Shown: piece by piece, positions 11,850-22,902 of the stretch
Position numbering within the stretch: position 1 is the first letter of the stretch
Layout of the letters: every line of letters starts with the position of its first letter
NCBI RefSeq assembly: GCF_010015585.1
Contig: NW_022985086.1
Location: 117,118-181,117, forward strand
Direction of reading: 5' to 3'
Source: Eremomyces bilateralis CBS 781.70
Taxonomy: Eukaryota; Ascomycota; Dothideomycetes; Eremomycetales; Eremomycetaceae
Length of the DNA: 64,000 bases
Program-made: the position numbers and the translations under genes
The notes under the pieces: generated by a model
Databases searched by the model: none
What the model was told of the DNA's origin: nothing
What the model saw: the letters and a program-made list of their open reading frames with translations, nothing else

Positions 11850-13156
11850 TCAACTCCATTTCAGGATTGGTTTGATGATCTACCACAACATTAGTCTTGC
11901 GTCTTGTTCCAAGAGATGGCTATCAATATACCTTTCCATTCCGTACCTCATTTATTGCCTGTTCGAAGTCTTTTACATCGTAGAAGCTGCAGAGCTTCTC
12001 CAGGGGAAAGTTACCAGATCGATGCAGCTCCATCATTCTCGGGATGAACTGGTTCAAAGTTTCAGCTGTTGGCTAGTGTAAAGGAGCGAATCTCCTTACC
12101 TCTTGGGCAATAGAGTCTCCCTGACAAATCCCCCTCACAGTCTTATTGTTGTGCAAAAGATGCACTGGGTCTAGTTTCAAAACAAAGTTCGGGTCAGGGC
12201 TGCCAACCACGCCGACAGTCCCACGGCAACAGACACAATCGATCATCATATCGATGACTGCAGATACACCGGTGCAATCGATAGCAAAACGAGCTCCTCC
12301 GTCCGTAATTTTCTGGATCTCACACGGGATGTCTTTAACTTCTCTCGAGTTGACAACCTGAGTGGCTCCCAACTCTTTAGCTAGCTCCAACTTTTCGTTG
12401 ACAATGTCCACGACGATGATCTGTCGCAGTCCCAAGTACCTTGCTGCCATGATCGCCGCGATGCCGACGGTCCCGGCCCCAAATATGAGAAAGGAATCAT
12501 CTACAGAGGGCTTGAGAGCGTTGAGGACAGTTCCTGCTCCGGTCTGAAATCCGCACCCTAATGCAGCATATAGCGCCAAATTTTCTGGGTATGGACACTG
12601 AATCACTGAGTGTTGACTGACTACAGAGAGTTTCAGGAAGGACGACTGCCCGAAGAATTGACTTGATACGCGCCGGCCATCTGTGAGCTTCGCCGAATTG
12701 CTGTTATCGAGTCGTTTTGCAGCGAGATTAAGATGCTCAAATCTCGAACAGCACGCTGGATGACCTGCCGAGCAATTTGCACAGCTGTCACAGTGGTTGA
12801 AAGACAGGATCACGCTCGCGCCAACTTTGAGCGATGTGTCCTTAACTTCAGGCCCTACTGCGCGGACAACACCAGCTCCTTCGTGGCCAGGCACAGCGGG
12901 AAAGTCGAGAACAGTGTATGCGCCGGCAGAAGCAACGAGATCCTGTTGTTCCAACACGATCAGCCATTGCCAAACATAGGAGAGATAAGATATGCTGCGA
13001 AGCTGCATTGCTCACGGTATGGCAAATTCCAGTATATTTCATCTCCACCAGAACTTCATCAGGTCGCATATCATCAAGAACCACAGGCATGTGCTTAAAT
13101 CCCGAATTTAGCTCCTCCATCACCAACCCCTCCGTCTCTATCGGTGTGAACTCCAT
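11850..13156 (-). CDS. Zinc-dependent alcohol dehydrogenase (MDR family, aryl-alcohol type)
   Basis: NAD(P)-dependent oxidoreductase interconverting an alcohol and aldehyde. Exons (minus): 13156-13016, 12942-12100, 12048-11932, 11879-11850; 376 residues, the family length. Catalytic zinc ligands are C and H in GICHT and GHEGAG. The structural zinc loop reads CDSCANCSAGHPAC. The Rossmann motif is GAGTVGIAA, and ARYLGLRQIIVVDI carries the coenzyme acid. The last two exons are short and outside the long ORF; they supply FIPRMMELHRSGNFPLEKL and the standard end GKIIKPIL. The gene is divergent from the MFS transporter across 744 bp, so the two probably share control. Within the cluster it could handle the aldehyde released by the amine oxidase; that is inference. 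Confidence 0.92.
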
Positions 13157-13900
13157 GTTTGAATATATCTAATGGAGAGAGATTCCAGTAGTGAGCATAA
13201 ACGTACCAATTATCGATATCCAAAGCTGTTGCACTGTAGTCCATTATAGGAATATCACAATACGCATATATTGCACCTATCTACCTATGACGGAAGATAG
13301 TTTATCTGCCATCATATCGGATATAGCATGCGCTAAAGCGCTAGCCCTAGGATGTACGTAGTACGGCGCTACGACCTCCAAAGTGACCCACAATGGGAAA
13401 CGCTAGGAGATACCGTCCGGAACGGAGTATTTGGAACTACGACTACCTTGGTGCCGGTTGCCGCATTGCCTAATTTGGTAATACGGGACGGACTATCAGA
13501 CATCGCATACTGGGATGACTGACATTACCGAAGCCTTGTTGACAGCGGCTGAGAACTAAAGTCAACGGGAGTACGGGGTACGCATTTGCATCGGCAATAG
13601 AGCTGTGAGTTTCGCGGCCTAGGGATAATCGTCCATCGCAATTCGCAAATGAACGCTTGCTGATTGACCTTTATCTTAGGAGATAGCGTAGATGTATCTC
13701 ACCAGGACGAAGACCCCCTTTTCGAGATCCATGTTCCTAGTCTAGAGTTAACATCCATATCACCTTGCGTTCATATCAAAGTACAGTCCATTGTTCCTTG
13801 AAATGCTGCATATATTCCCCTTGATGGCTCTATACAAATTACTGTCCTAGATGCATACATTCTTTTCATATTTTCGAGTCATTAAAACGACCATTTCACA
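13157..13900. promoter_or_regulatory. Divergent promoter between alcohol dehydrogenase and MFS transporter
   Basis: Shared 5' region of two head-to-head cluster genes. It holds ATCATATCGGA at 13311-13321, repeated at 17356-17366 upstream of the alpha/beta hydrolase. It also holds CCGTCCGGAACGG at 13413-13425 (CCG-N7-CGG), the kind of paired triplet that Zn2Cys6 regulators bind. Binding by the cluster regulator at 29328-31443 is inference. Confidence 0.4.
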
Positions 13901-15579
13901 ATGTCGTCCCTCCCAGTCCCCGGTACGGTCAAGTTGGTCGATCTTCAAGGCACGTCGAATCTGCACCACGGGAAAAATCAGAAGGACATCATCTTGGTCC
14001 CTCAGCCGACTGAAGACCCGAATGACCCCCTCAGCTGGTCGTCAAGACGCCGATTGATTAGCACCCTTATTCAGATGGCGTGGACCTTGTTAGGCTCAGC
14101 ACACATCAACGGTCTCACTCCAGCGTACTTGCTCATCCACGAAGAGACTGGAATCACAATTTTTCAACTTAACACCGGCAATGGGTTGATGTACCTGCTA
14201 TTCGGCTTCGCTAACTTGATTACTCAACCGTATGCACTCAACTATGGTCGTCGTCCCGCGGCCGTCTTCTCAATGCTTATCACTTCCTTCCTTGTCCTCT
14301 GGAGCTCCTTCATGAACTCTGCGGCCGAATGGTATGCCAACCGCATCTTGATCGGAATCTCTTTCTCCGCTATTGAGTGCCTGATTGAGCTGTGCATTAC
14401 AGACACTAAGTTCATCCACGAACGTGGTCTACATATGGGCTTATATAACTGGGGGCTCTGGGGTGGAGCTTTCATAGCTCCGATTCCTGCCGGGTTTCTT
14501 GCGGAAGCCGCAGGCTGGCGCTGGATCAATAGAATGTATGCCGTGGTGGGATTCCTTCTCACCATTGCATGCTTCTTCCTGTTTGAGGAGACCATGTTCT
14601 ACCGCCCGCATGTCGATGGAATTGTGGACGCGGAGGACGATACCAAAAAAGCAGACGTCCGAGCCTTGGCGGAGAAGAATACAGATGACGAAAAAGCATC
14701 CCAATCATCGGGACTTTCTGTCGAACAAGTCGGCGAGACGTATCAAGTCAAGAGCTCTGTGCAGAAGTTGAAACTATGGGGCCACCGCGACCCCCGGCAG
14801 CCGAACACCTTCATGAAATTTTTCTTTTTGCCTTTCGAACTTCTCCGGTATCCCAGCATTGTCTTCTCGGGTATACTGGTTGGCGGCATTCTCTCCTGGT
14901 TCAATGTACTGCTTGGTACCATTTCTTCGGTCTTCGATGGCGACCCGTACAATTTCAGTGCCAATATGGTCGGTCTTACGTACATCGCCTGTTTGATTGG
15001 GTGCACGATTGGTTGCCTGATCTCAGGGTGGCTCAATGATAGCATTGCGACATTTGTGGCCCGAAAAAACAACGGAATCAAGGAGCCGGAAGCACGGTTA
15101 TGGGTGGCCATCGTTCCATTTATCCTCCATCCCGCAGGATGCGTTTTGTACGGTGTGGGTGCTGCGAAAGGTATCCATTGGGTAGGGGTCTGCTTCGGCC
15201 TTGGGGTATTGACATGCGCAATTGTTATGGGATCTGTCCTCGCTCTGAACTATTGCGTTGATTGTTACAAGGAGATTGCTGGAGAGGCTTTGATTACTGT
15301 TATTATCATCCGGAATTGCATGGGTAAGTTCACAAGCCCCTGGTTCTCTAATATATGGCAGATTTGCTGACTACCTTGAAAGGATTTGCTTTCTCATATG
15401 CAGTGTCGCCGATGATCGACAACTTGGGCCTTCAAGGAGCGTTCCTCCTGATGGCATTTTTGGGCATGGGCATCCATGGTCTTTCTTTCGTCATGATTGC
15501 TTACGGCAAGAAAGGGCGAGAAATTACAGCTCCGCATTACTGGAAACTAGTTGAAGAGCATGGCTTCCGTGCGCATTAG
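13901..15579 (+). CDS. MFS transporter (DHA1-like, 12 membrane segments)
   Basis: Proton-coupled transporter of 539 residues. Exons 13901-15323 and 15383-15579; the intron has GTAAGT and AAAG ends and splits a glycine codon (NCMG-GFAFSYA). The soluble N-terminus carries the typical EDPNDPLSWS motif before the first helix. Further features are NYGRRPA after TM2, RILIGISFSAIE, GWRWINRMY before the central loop, a charged cytoplasmic loop of about 75 residues (EDDTKKADVRALAEK) and a second six-helix half. This is the branch that includes drug and polyamine exporters as well as nutrient permeases, so direction and substrate are open. Its position inside the catabolic cluster suggests uptake of the cluster's substrate or efflux of a toxic intermediate. 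Confidence 0.92.
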
Positions 15580-16117
15580 TGCCGACTCTTTGTATAGAGC
15601 AGATGCTATTGTGGGAGAGGGTTCACTTCTCTTCCTACCACTGGGGTGTTCAATCACACTGGCCGTGATTAGAGCAGGCTAGCGCCTTATATATCTTCGG
15701 TGTGGGTCACTGAAGTAGACAAGGGTTGCGATCTGGTATTTTTGCCCTGGTAGAAATTTAAGTCGTTTTCTTCACTTTCAATGAAAATCTCGTAGAATCG
15801 ATGTTAGTAGTGAGAATTTTAGAGTGAATTTATCTAAATTGCTATATTCGTTCGACAGTATTCGTGCGATAGCATCCAATTCAAGTTCAACATTTGTGAA
15901 TTCTGCCATCCACCTCATGCTTAACTTGAACGCAAACCTGGCCTGCTTATTCATGGTGGACGCTTGATTGAGATACCGGTGTCTGGCACGATATATAATA
16001 ATGCCGATACATGGTTTTCAGAAAACGGGGAACGAATATTGATCGATACCTTCTAAGGCATTTTGAAGATTCATCTACAATGGCTGGCTGATATATTTAC
16101 ATCCATGTACAGCAGTA
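15580..16117. other. Convergent intergenic region
   Basis: 3' regions of the MFS transporter and the alpha/beta hydrolase. Nothing else seen. Confidence 0.5.
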
Positions 16118-17243
16118 CTACACCTCTGAGAGGAGCCTCCCCATCTGCTCATCTAAGAATGCCCAATCCTCCTTACTGTCGCCAGGCCCTCCAGCCCAGT
16201 GACCCCATATACTGGGAATAACGCTCAAGGTCGCTCTCCCCTTCGGCATATTGTCTACCTCAACCTCAGAATCCTCCGGGGGAAAATACAGATCGGTCTT
16301 GCATGGGGCAAGCACAGCTTTCGCCTTGATACTCCCAAGAGCCTTCTTCAGGTCTCCTCCAAATTGTGGCAAGGCTGAAATGTCTCCAAGTTGCCAGGTA
16401 CGGAGCATGACTAAGGCATCTTCGGGATCGTTCGTAAGCGCCCATGTTTCCCAGAATTTGACAATGAAGTCTTCTGCATCCCGAGCACCGAAGTGGGTGT
16501 AGTGATTGTGCCGGTACCAAGGTTGGCTGAAACCCCATCCTGCGTATACTCGTCCCAATGCTTTGAGACCAACTACCCGCTGCTCAGTCGTCCAGGGGCT
16601 ACTCGAAGGGTACTGTTGCCCCTTGCCGATCCCTAGACTGGTACCGCCACGAGCGGCAATCAACGCACTTTTGACCCCCTCCAAGAAGACGTTGTTGTGA
16701 ATTGCAGTTTTTGCTGAGCCACATATAGGCGCAATGCAATCCATGAAGTCAGGATACTGAACAGCCCACTGGTACGACTGGGCGGCACCCATCGACCAGC
16801 CAACCACAGCTTTGGCATGTTTTACACCAAGTTTCTCGGTGAGTAGCCGATACTGTGCATGAACATTGTCGGCAAACGTGACCGTTGGAAAATTCTCACC
16901 GAGGTCAGGCCGGTTTGAAGGAGAGGTGCTTTCACCGTTTCCAAAAAGCGCCGGGACGACGATAAAATATTGTGAAGGATTCAGTGACACGTTGGAGCTC
17001 GAGAAGTTTTTGGCGCAATCGTGAACAGCTAGGACTGAAGTCAGCAGGAACATCCACAGATGTGCGGTTCAAGGGCGCCGAACATCCTGTATACCAGGTT
17101 GGATTGATGATCGCTGCATTTTGAGGATCACCATAGGTCTTGTATGCTAGTAATGCACCTGTGAGGATTTCACCCGACTCAAGCTTAAAGTCCCCCAGGT
17201 TAAATGTTTCAAGTCCATTTCCCGAAGAACTCATCGTAGGCAC
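16118..17243 (-). CDS. Alpha/beta hydrolase of the homoserine O-acetyltransferase (MetX-like) family
   Basis: 356 residues in two exons (17243-17084, 17028-16118). The catalytic triad is visible: nucleophile serine in GWSMGAAQ, aspartate in CKTDLYFP, histidine in WGHWAGGPG. The N-terminus (FNLGDFKLESGE, AYKTYGDP, NPTWYTG) and PALFGNGESTSPSN are family hallmarks. The 55 nt intron has a strong GCTGAC branch point and CCTAG end, but its donor GTTCGG is weak; I chose it because it alone keeps frame and gives YTG-SVHDCAKN. True homoserine acetyltransferases are a minority of these fungal proteins, and many are hydrolases or acyltransferases in accessory clusters. Here it sits between the MFS and PxpA-like genes, so amide or ester hydrolysis or acyl transfer in that pathway is plausible. 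Confidence 0.85.
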
Positions 17244-18221
17244 TGCACTCCTGAGCTGCGGAGTTCTCTATATATAAGGATGGATGGACTTGATATGAAG
17301 TTCTGCTCAGTGGTTCTGAGTTACACTTGCAAATAATTCCTCGATTAGGATAGCTATCATATCGGAACCATGGTCTTAAGGATACTGTCGTTATGATGAC
17401 GTGTCGTCAAAGCTCGCCATAATTGTAGTGCAAAGTGCGGGGTTCAAGATTAGCAGATGTGCGTATCCACAGTACGCCTTAGGGCAATGGTCCCTATCGA
17501 CTGATCAGCCAGTGATAATCTTTAATCAGTGGGACTGAGGGCATGCTGAGTCCTACGTGCCGTCTACCATTTCGGAGTGGATAACGGCAACAGCTGAGTC
17601 GGCGATCATAGCTATATTAGGATTTAGGTAGTCATTGTCGTATGATGAGAATAGATTAACGCGGTATAGTTCCGTAGGATCCTGATAAGAGTATTCATAA
17701 TATATCTGAGTTGGAGTTGACTACGGTTCAGGATGCCACTATGTACTATGGTGTTGCATGGGGGGGTGTCGAGAGAGCCGACCCGGCTACTTATCCAACC
17801 CCGCAATTTGATTCAGGGGTAGCCAAGTGTAAACTTTTAGTAGTTATGTGGGTAGGTACCCATATTACCTTTTTTATCGGGACTCGGGAACAAGATTCCT
17901 ATCTTATCGATACCTAGTTACTGGGCCTGTGGCTCGTGAGGTACAGACGTGCACTCATTCGTGCAGTGTAGACAATCGTCATTCGGCACGGCTACAGCTC
18001 GCAGAGGCTGGGTCAGCTTTATGAATCACTCATTCACTCGCTCACTGGATGTCAACGCTAGTCTCATAGTGGAAGCGTCACTAGGGGAACACCAACATAC
18101 AGGTATGCCAAGTTTGCTGTTTATATTGAAGGGCGGAAAATTTGATCATGCCTCGTACACTCAGGTCTCTGTTTCTAATATTCATCCAATCGTAATAGAA
18201 GAATTACGGATTGACTGTTCC
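17244..18221. other. Promoter of the alpha/beta hydrolase and 3' flank of the PxpA gene
   Basis: A TATA-like CTATATATAAGG lies about 25-35 bp upstream of the hydrolase ATG, near 17265-17280. ATCATATCGGA at 17356-17366 repeats an element of the 13.3 kb promoter. No other gene seen. Confidence 0.4.
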
Positions 18222-19152
18222 TTACCAACCTTTCTTAATATTGTATTCATCCACTGACTTTCTACACGCCTTAGCATTGTCAAGCGCAGTCGGCATGTCG
18301 GAATGAATGCAGAACAAGAAAGGCTGTTCTTCAAAGCCGAGTCTGATCATGGAGCCCTCCTTTTCCTTCACAGAGTCCTCGAAACAGACGGACCTAGTCC
18401 GCTCGTAAACGTCTTCCACCGTAGCTAAGTTGCTCGCCGCAACTGACTGGAGTACCCCGTCTTTGTTGTACTGTGTGTCTACATACGCCTCTTCCACGAA
18501 GATCAAGTCGTACTTCCTGCACATGGCACCCTGGTGCTTGGTGCCTTTCGCACCGAAAATGGGCACTTTAAATACGGCGCACGCCCTAAGCACGGCATCC
18601 ATGATAGCCAGATCTCGCTGCATGTAGAAGAATAGTTCTCCATGTGGCTTGATGTGGTTTAGCGGAACATCTTCTGCGTCCAGCATGGCCTTGAGCGCGC
18701 CGACTTGATATAGGATCATTGTGTACATATCGTCTGGGTGGATTTCGATTTTTCTGCGACCGAATCCGAGTAGATCTGTTCACAACGGATAAGCGTCTGA
18801 TCAGATGATGCACACCGCCGCTGGCGAAACACGAGGTGCGTGATTTGCACGCGGCGTACCTTGCAGTCCCGGGTGGGCACCAACAGCTACTCCATGCTCT
18901 TTCGCAAGTCGAATGGTTTTCAGCATTGTAGTAGGATCCCCAGCGTGGAAACCGCATGCCACATTGGCGTAGTCGATAACCTTTACTAGCTCGTCGTCCG
19001 GTCCCTGGGGAGCAGAGTTATATTAGTTCGCTGTCACAGCTCGTAAAAGCACGGCAAGATAATCGAGGATTGTTACAACGTACCAGTTTCCACCTCCCGA
19101 ATGCCTCTCCCATGTCGCAATTGATTGCAACTTTCTTAAGATATTGTGCCAT
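18222..19152 (-). CDS. LamB/YcsF family protein (5-oxoprolinase subunit A, PxpA-like)
   Basis: 255 residues, the normal family length, from three exons: 19152-19084, 19004-18860, 18775-18222. Family signatures: [12 protein letters not shown] at the N-terminus, [29 protein letters not shown] and [11 protein letters not shown]. In bacteria PxpA works with PxpB and PxpC to open 5-oxoproline to glutamate using ATP; fungal copies are poorly characterised. PxpB- and PxpC-like domains are present 3.8 kb away, fused to a biotin carboxylase (22903-26984). The first two exons are short and would be missed by ORF scanning. I infer that this protein is the hydrolytic partner of that fusion. No damage is seen. 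Confidence 0.92.
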
Positions 19153-19650
19153 TTTTGGAATCTGTGGTATGCTCTAATTTGAGATTCAACGAGAGAATGG
19201 ACTATTCCGGTTTGTTTCTATAACAATAGTTCAAGAGTTCGATCTACTGCGCAAGACAATATATACTGTAGCTCTTAAAATAAAATGTTCGGATCACAAT
19301 CACAACAGGCATCTGGAAGGGTTCGGGAAGCTCGTCGCTAAAACCATAATAGCTCTAAATCGTGATCCAGCCAAGAAAGTACTGAGTAGGTTAAGATAGC
19401 AGATTCCGCCGTGCGACTCGGGTTGCCTTTCTAAGGTTGATGGGGTGGGTCCGATCTACCCCTAGTTCCTTGCAAGGGGGCTAGCTTTCCAACGTGCAGT
19501 GTCGATCGTAGTTCACCACAAATGATCGACGAGAGACGCCGCAACTCCATTTGGAGGTGTCAAAGAATCGGGCTTTGGAATGGTGGGCTCCAAGTATGGC
19601 ATTGAGGAATCGCCATGAATATCATTACCTTAACGCATCATAAATTAATT
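19153..19650. other. Promoter-side stretch of the PxpA-like gene
   Basis: No gene seen. Its right end contains AATTAATT (19643-19650), the likely target duplication of the adjacent small transposon. Confidence 0.4.
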
Positions 19651-19815
19651 AGGGCTGGACACGAGTATTCGTAGTCGAATACGAATAAATTTTAGAATTT
19701 CCGCTTACTAATATTCGTACGAATAAAGCGTCTCAAAATCTAGTGGAATACGAATAATCATTCCAAGGGAAAAGTGGAATACGAATAGCCACAATCCTTA
19801 TTCGTGTCCAGCCCT
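19651..19815. mobile_element. hAT-like miniature inverted-repeat element (165 bp)
   Basis: Ends are perfect 14 bp inverted repeats AGGGCTGGACACGA and TCGTGTCCAGCCCT. The flanks AATTAATT (left) and AATAAATT (19816-19823) match at 7 of 8 positions, as expected for an aging 8 bp hAT target duplication. Inside, GGAATACGAATA/TATTCGT units recur at least six times in both orientations, resembling subterminal transposase-binding repeats. No coding capacity. Superfamily assignment is by end sequence and duplication length. Confidence 0.7.
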
Positions 19816-19823
19816 AATAAATT

Positions 19824-20219
19824 TTGAGCAACAACTATTGACAAAAAGCACTGAATTGAAATCACTCTCTACTATGTAATCAGTGTTCCAGCGCAGCCAT
19901 GCCAGGTCCTTATGAGCCCCACAATTTGTACACACAGGACAAAGGCAAAATGAGTCAATTCACTTAAAATACGAACCAGAATCAAGTCTGAATAGGTGAT
20001 TGTGGCTCAGATTCACTATGTCTACAAGTTCCGCGCTTACTGGCGATGTCTCGTTACATTCGCAGGGGTATGTCATAGCATGGGAGATGAGGCTGGAACC
20101 AAGTTATCGGACCAAGCAATGTATTAAGCATGAATAAGGCTCATCATGTTGTTATCATCTCTGCTTTGAATTTGAAAAGGCGAAGATGGGAATAGGATTG
20201 TACAGAAATCGGTACATGT
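19824..20219. other. 3' flank of the amine oxidase gene
   Basis: No gene or repeat recognised. Confidence 0.4.
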
Positions 20220-22393
20220 CTATAGTCGGGCCGACCCGCAACAAGCCCCTGGGCCTTCCACGGCGTCGTCTACCACCAATACACTTTTGTTGTCAGCCTG
20301 GTTGGAGATAGGCACATCCAAGGCCGGGTTGCGAGTGAAGAAATTGATCGGCTTCAGCGTCACCAACATTTTCTCCACAGGCATGACGGGCCAGTCCTCG
20401 ACTCTCGGATTGTGGGTTGTGCCGAAAGTGTGCCATATCACAATATCCTCGTTCCGCACACTTTGTGGCGCTTCTCGTGATTTGATCCAGGTTGCAATAC
20501 CCGAGCCAACCTCCGATTGTAGGGTATGTTCTCCAGCTGCAAACCGCTCGACATCTTGGTGTCGGGTCACCCAGATTGGGTGGTCCGTGAACTCCGACCG
20601 AATCGAGTGGAATGAGGATGGATGGGCGAGCAACATCTGCGAATAGTGCGGCACTAATTTGTAACCAACAGGGCCGCCAGAAATTGGATTGGTGACGTTT
20701 TCGTTGACGATCTTGAAGACGCGACCAGTTCGGTTGTCAGTGTCGAGGGATGTCTCCGTCTCAACGAACTCCTTCTTAGTAACATAGCCAACATTGGCCA
20801 TGCTGGAGGCATCCTCAACTGGTGCGGGATGAGATTCCTCCACCATGAGAGAATTATTGTGGCCATCGATGGCTGGGTCAACTCGAAGGGAGAACAAGTG
20901 TTGGTGATAAGGCGCCATGACTCCGGGAGCGACAACTGTTCCGTAGGGAACCTTGGCCCCAATATCGATAAAGGAAGTGCTCAGGATGCCCGTCGCGCGG
21001 ACTTCGTAGGATAACTCCGCTGCTTGATTGAACTGGAAAGCAAAGATGTACTCGTAGTTGCTGACGGTGATAATGGTCTGCAGCACAAGCACGCGAGATC
21101 GAGTGACGACGGCATTGTCCGTTCGATAGTTGGTATGCTTCCACAGAATGCCATCATCAACCTCGTGGCAGCAGATAACGTTCGGCATCTTGACTGGCAA
21201 GCCATCGTTCGTGTGGTGCCACGCATCAAAGTACTTGATGTGTCCCAAGCAGTCACATCCTGGAATGGTATTAACATGATATGCTCAATAATGATACTAT
21301 TCATGTCAGGGTACTTACCAAGGCCGAGATTGTTTGCGTTCACGCCGCCTCCATTGTTGCCAAAATCGAAAGCAGCCTTTCGAGGGTAAGGGGCTCGCGG
21401 GTCTCCGTATGGAACGAACATCTCGGACAATGATAGTCGGTAGAATATTTGTCTCCCATCGTATGTCACGTCGTGGATCACCAGGCCTTCCCGGTAGTTG
21501 AAGCCGACCCGGAACCTCCACTTCTCCCAGTTTATCAGGTTGCCAGAACACTGGAAAGACGGACCGGAGGGCTGGACCACATGCAGCGGCTGCACTGTCG
21601 TTCGGCGCTCGGGTACCAAATCTGGATGATATTCACTAGTGGAATGAAGTTTAGTTCGATCAAAGGGTCTCAAGTTCCCGTTTACGAGAGCCATTTTCTC
21701 GTCTGGGCCCGAAGGAACTTTCAAGACTTCCATTACCTTCATTTCATCTGACAGCTCAGCGATAAACTCCAAGGGATAAGCATAATGATTTGCATCATCA
21801 TGATCCGAGAACTTGGCATAGAAGAAACACTTCAAAGTTAATTAGCATTTGTTCATATTTATGGTATATCCATCCTTACTATGACGACACGCCGGCTCAT
21901 ATCGTTCATACCATCTGGCGAGTATGTCCACGGATCGCAGATCACGGTAGCCACATCTGGAAGTTGGAGGGCATCAATCGCAACCTGAATTTGAGGGTCA
22001 TCAAGGCATGCCTTTTCACATTTCTTCATCTCCCCGGCATCCACGTAGGCATGGTTGCCGTCCAAGCTCTTCACATCGTACAACTTCCTGGCCCCCAGAT
22101 CAACACTAGCCTGCCGGAATTGCGTCGCATTCTCGAGATAGAATTGAATTTGGGCGACACGTGGCGGAGGCGGAGGAAGACGTTTGCTAAGCCTCTCTGC
22201 TTCAAGATAGGGGATCAACTGCTGCTTTGGCGGCTCGGAGAGAGTGATGACTCGGAAAATTAACTGCGCCTCAAGGAAGCTATCCCGGACTACGCTTGCA
22301 GCCTATGTCGAGCGTCAGTAATGCAATACACACCATACAAATGCCACTGACTGAGGAGATTTCCTGAGGGGTAAGTGGATCGAGGGGATGCAT
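20220..22393 (-). CDS. Copper amine oxidase (primary-amine oxidase, TPQ-dependent)
   Basis: Oxidises primary amines to aldehydes, releasing ammonia and hydrogen peroxide. Four exons (22393-22352, 22302-21880, 21829-21319, 21259-20220) give 671 residues, the normal length. The cofactor tyrosine is the first Y of SNYEY (about residue 394). The copper ligands are the HQH of APYHQHLF plus the histidine of THNPRVEDWP. The catalytic base lies in FDFGNNGGGVNANN. The first exon encodes only MHPLDPLTPQEISS; its donor is GTCAGT, with a TACTGAC branch point. There is no signal peptide, so it is cytosolic or peroxisomal, although the C-terminus SARL resembles a type 1 peroxisomal signal (SKL-like) that would match its peroxide production. 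It is divergent from the carboxylase fusion, 509 bp apart. Confidence 0.95.
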
Positions 22394-22902
22394 ATTTCCT
22401 GTGATTGCTGATAGGATGTTTGACCTAGATTTCCGCACCCTCGACACCCGATCAAGGCGCGGTGGTGTATATACTTGAATGCGATTTTACGAGCATTCCT
22501 GGGCCTAAAGTACGCAATAGGTAATAGTAATCGCAGAATTGCCTAAATAGGCAACTTGGCGGAAGATCCAGAATAACTAAACTAGCTTAGACGGTTGTTT
22601 GGCTAAATCATCGGCTTACCGATCTGTTGAGTCTAGCGCAATCTATCAGAGCTTCGGATCTACCTGTACTGTGTAGGCAGTTCGAGCCCTCTCTCCCCTT
22701 TCGATAGAGGAAAGCAGTTACGGCCTTGAAAGCATATGCTTCGGGATACGCGATGGCAGTTGGCATACCTACCTTATCAGCATGTAGCATAGGCGATCCA
22801 TTGGATTCGCACGAAGGTATCGTACAAAGGCAGAGGATGTACATTTCAAATTGAGCCGTCAGTTTCTTCCTTATCTTCTGAGAGCATGTTAGACGAGTGA
22901 CA
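22394..22902. promoter_or_regulatory. Divergent promoter, amine oxidase / carboxylase fusion
   Basis: The shared 5' region carries a perfect inverted repeat ATCGG-CTTA-CCGAT at 22610-22623, containing CGG-N4-CCG, a typical Zn2Cys6 target shape. It is about 220 bp from the amine oxidase ATG and 280 bp from the carboxylase ATG. Regulation by the neighbouring regulator is inferred. Confidence 0.45.

Noticed and set aside
12049-12099. 27 nt intron ending at CACTAG in the alcohol dehydrogenase gene
   Set aside because: Too short for a fungal intron; the 51 nt version ending AACCAG has a proper branch point and restores the family sequence.
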